Shown here: positions 22,172-49,122 of the stretch, in pieces | Layout: each line of letters starts with the position of its first letter | Numbering within the stretch: position 1 is the first letter of the stretch | NCBI GenBank assembly: GCA_030141605.1 | Contig: JAQGDQ010000322.1 | Location: 220,501 to 269,622, forward strand | Length of the DNA stretch: 49,122 nt | Direction: 5' to 3' | Source of the DNA: Tubiluchus corallicola | Taxonomy: Eukaryota; Priapulida; Priapulimorpha; Priapulimorphida; Tubiluchidae | Program-made: the position numbers and the translations under genes | Notes under the pieces: model-generated | The model's input: only the letters and a program-made list of their open reading frames with translations | What the model was told of the DNA's origin: nothing | Databases searched by the model: none

Positions 22172-23488
22172 AGCATCTCATTTTTGTGTAAGGGAAATTC
22201 TATCTTTAGCGTGATATGAAGTGTTTGCAGAATAAAGTTTCGACGTTAAAGAAAAGCCAGAAGACAAAGGTATCGCGTATTGCAAGTACCTGCCGAGAAC
22301 TAAAAACATGTTTGCTCTTGAAATGTGGGATTTTAATATAGCTAGACCGAAAGTTTTTTGTATCTAAAAAGTTTTCAAAAAGCATATTATTAAAAATTAG
22401 TGTTCTGTTGATCTTCACTGTAGTTCTTAGCTAGAGATAAAATAAATGCAAAGAACAATTGATTCAAACATCATGATGCAAATACTTACTTACAATAATG
22501 TTTCAATAACGCGCATATTGAATTACAGTAACAATACAAAAAGGTTAGACGTTACATTGATTTCACAATTATGCTTGTTAGTATATACTTAATCTGTGCA
22601 CAGTTACGTAGGCCTACTGTATAAGTACTTTAGAGGACCTCTGTAAGGGTAACCTCTACGGAAAAAAACTGATCCTAGCAATTCAAGGACCAGACAGTTT
22701 TTTTCCGAGGCATCTCTATACCCTGCCTACGCTTTTATAAAATCGTATGCATTTAGGCGATGGTATATTCATATTAGTTCATCTGGTTAATGACGAGTGA
22801 AAGTTACGATTCACTTGGCTTTAAAGTTATTCATTATACAATTAAACTACAGAAAACTGCGTACTTACTATATACACAACGCTTCGTAACTAACCTTAAC
22901 AAATTACAGTGGAATAAATCTAGTCTTAACTGTATATATAGAATAATTGCTCTATTGGAAATGCGTTTTCGACAATACTATGAAGTAATTATCAGGCAAT
23001 GATTTTGATGAAAACTTTTAGCCCTAATTTAATTTTGATTGTAATACAAGTGTGACAGCGAATGCAGCAGTTTAATTATTAAACTCGACAACATTTTAAT
23101 GTGACGTTTATTGATTGGCAAGTCAAACAGTAGTAGATTGAAATGACGTTAATAAGTTTACCAGGGAAAACAGATTGTCTCGTCAAATTACCCTGAAATA
23201 AAAGTTGATATGTTGACCGCACGTTTGCACCTTTATTATTTACACGCCGGGTGTTGAATAATTGATTCATCTGCAAATGTTAGCTAAAATTGCTGTCGAG
23301 AACTCGCAACATCTCTGGCTTCTCTCGCTCAATGGCTGAATTTATCCCATATTGATCTGCCTCTCTCTACAGTTTCATGACAAGCCTGGCGGCGGTAAGC
23401 GACGATATTTTCGACACAAACACGCGAAAACGGAAAGAGATGCTCGCTCGGCTGAAGAGGTGCCCATAATCTTCGCAAGAATCCACCA
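22172..23488. other. intergenic region and likely stomatin promoter/5' UTR
   Basis: AT-rich until about 23280, then richer in CG dinucleotides up to the stomatin start. A pyrimidine tract ending TCTCTCTACAG at 23372 could be a 5'-UTR acceptor. An imperfect hairpin (ACGGAAAAAAACTG against CAGTTTTTTTCCG) lies at about 22660-22708. No other gene recognised. Confidence 0.5.
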
Positions 23489-47219
<23,731 letters not shown>

Positions 47220-47497
47220 GTGAGAGTTACTATTCTTACTTCCTAATAGGAGAATTCCAAGTATTACTAGTGGCGGCTCGTGTATAGGCACTGTGGAGCT
47301 GTGGTATTATCACTAATTTTCAGTATAATCGGTCTTTTTTAATTCTTTATCTATACTTGTACATACCTGTAAGTCCTTGTACGGAACCAGAGCACATGAT
47401 GGAACAGTGCGCTTCACAGTTCCAGCAACATGGTGTTTGGCTGTTGTGTGCATGCGGCCATGCGCATGTGTCTGAGATCAGAAGCTGCACGCTAGTG

Positions 47498-47903
<406 letters not shown>

Positions 47904-48550
47904 AGCTCCACTGCACGATAGAGGTAGAGAGAGCACTGTCGCTCACGGAGAAAATTATTAATCTTTTCCTGTAAAGTAAAACAAAAAGAATGGATTTTGT
48001 TCCTAATTGAATGGATCAATTTAACCTCGAATTAACTTAATAAATTAATTAATTAGATTAATGTAACTTGAACTGTAACAATTTAGGATATTAGCAAGTA
48101 AGAAGTATTTTTTGTTTAGGATTTTATCAAATTTATGTATAAATTTTCTCTTTATATGTTTGTTTCGTTTTACAAATTATCAAAACAATGCCTGAAAATT
48201 TTTTAATGCAGCGCCCCCACTAATTTTAACTACGAGTCGGTACTAACTATTTTCTGTGCTATAAAAGCGTCTTCGGTTTCATTACGTTGCATAGTTTCAT
48301 GCCACATGCCTCCCGGAACAAAGTGCCGACATTCTCTTTCAGAACTTTCTTGATCTTTTTTTCAATTGATAACCAATTATATGTTTAGTGGCAGGGAACG
48401 AAAGTCTCATGTCAATTTTAAAATTTAATTGGCAGTCTAGGAATACGACACTGCACGAGAGACTAAGCCGAGTGAGCATGAAATAAATAAACTTGAAATA
48501 AATAAACTTCAATTCATCCTTGATCACATGACTGAATTTTAAAGTTGGCA
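47904..48550. other. stomatin intron 6, unassigned
   Basis: AT-rich sequence. A direct repeat of GAAATAAATAAACTT at about 48480-48508 is the only structure seen. Confidence 0.5.
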
Positions 48551-49122
48551 TATAACCCCTACGAAATGGAACACCCTGTATAACCCCTACGAAATGGAAC
48601 GCCCTGTATAACCCCTATGAAATGGAACACCCTGTATAACCCCTATGAAATGGAACACCCAGTATAACCCCTATGAAATGGAACACCCTGTATAACCCCT
48701 ACGAAATGGAACGCCCTGTATAACCCCTATGAAATGGAACACCCTGTATAACCCCTATGAAATGGAACACCCAGTATAACCCCTATGAAATGGAACACCC
48801 TGTATAACCCCTACGAAATGGAACGCCCTGTATAACCCCTATGAAATGGAACACCCTGTATAACCCCTATGAAATGGAACACCCAGTATAACCCCTATGA
48901 AATGGAACACCCTGTATAACCCCTACGAAATGGAACGCCCTGTATAACCCCTATGAAATGGAACACCCTGTATAACCCCTATGAAATGGAACACCCAGTA
49001 TAACCCCTATGAAATGGAACACCCTGTATAACCCCTACGAAATGGAACGCCCTGTATAACCCCTATGAAATGGAACACCCTGTATAACCCCTATGAAATG
49101 GAACACCCAGTATAACCCCTAT
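48551..49122. repeat. 28-bp minisatellite in 112-bp higher-order units, open at the right edge
   Basis: The unit is TATAACCCCTATGAAATGGA ACACCCTG. Four subtypes follow in fixed order (ACG/CGCCCTG, ATG/CACCCTG, ATG/CACCCAG, ATG/CACCCTG), and this 112-bp block repeats about five times to the end of the window. Confidence 0.97.

Noticed and set aside
22648-22718. Imperfect hairpin with CGGAAAAAAACTG arms as a small RNA or MITE
   Set aside because: Only about 13 bp pairs well, no tips or target duplication; noted within the intergenic entry only.

Overview
This is a nuclear DNA window from an animal, most likely a marine or other aquatic invertebrate. The base composition is AT-rich. Two conserved metazoan genes are split into small exons with GT-AG introns, and the rest is tandem repeats and transposon remnants. 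There are no bacterial-style operons, ribosome binding sites or dense ORFs. The species cannot be fixed from the sequence.

Gene 1, 2724-18622 (+), is PRPF4, the WD40 subunit of the U4/U6 snRNP. Eight coding exons join in phase into 402 residues with the stop codon present. The N-terminal quarter lies upstream, outside the window or unrecognised. Gene 2, 23489-47219 and beyond (+), is a stomatin/MEC-2-type band 7 protein. Six exons give 244 residues from the initiator methionine to the coiled-coil region, and the 3' exons lie past the right edge. The genes lie head to tail about 4.9 kb apart and show no evident functional link.

Tandem arrays are the dominant feature: 1-2208 (72-bp unit), 3646-4670 (85), 4939-5312 (17), 11965-15516 (64), 17807-18299 (50), 18644-20164 (37), 20192-20458 (89), 20593-20761 (34), 29865-30527 (69), 34805-36145 (higher-order 114), 40532-42096 (56), 42299-42480 (21), 43002-44089 (76) and 48551-49122 (28 in a 112-bp higher-order unit). 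These total about 15 kb, close to a third of the window. (GA)n, (GGAT)n and (TTA)n simple repeats add more.

Transposon remnants include a pogo/Tigger-like inverted-repeat element (3347-4947), a CAGGGATGAGAAT-ended MITE inside a direct duplication (8607-9069), a hAT-like MITE with an 8-bp target duplication (27563-27963), a TA-flanked foldback element (31486-31663), another foldback element (36841-37041), several 3' ends of non-LTR retrotransposons (8117-8268, 9950-10260 tentative, 21860-22170, 28801-29320, 31040-31460), a 5S-rRNA-derived fragment (21441-21516) and three tRNA-like SINE heads (24182-24245, 42138-42205, 46543-46680).

The most unusual observation is at 4939-5312. A 17-bp minisatellite there appears to have grown from the right tip of the pogo-like element: each unit holds the terminal inverted-repeat end, the TA target site and five flanking bases.
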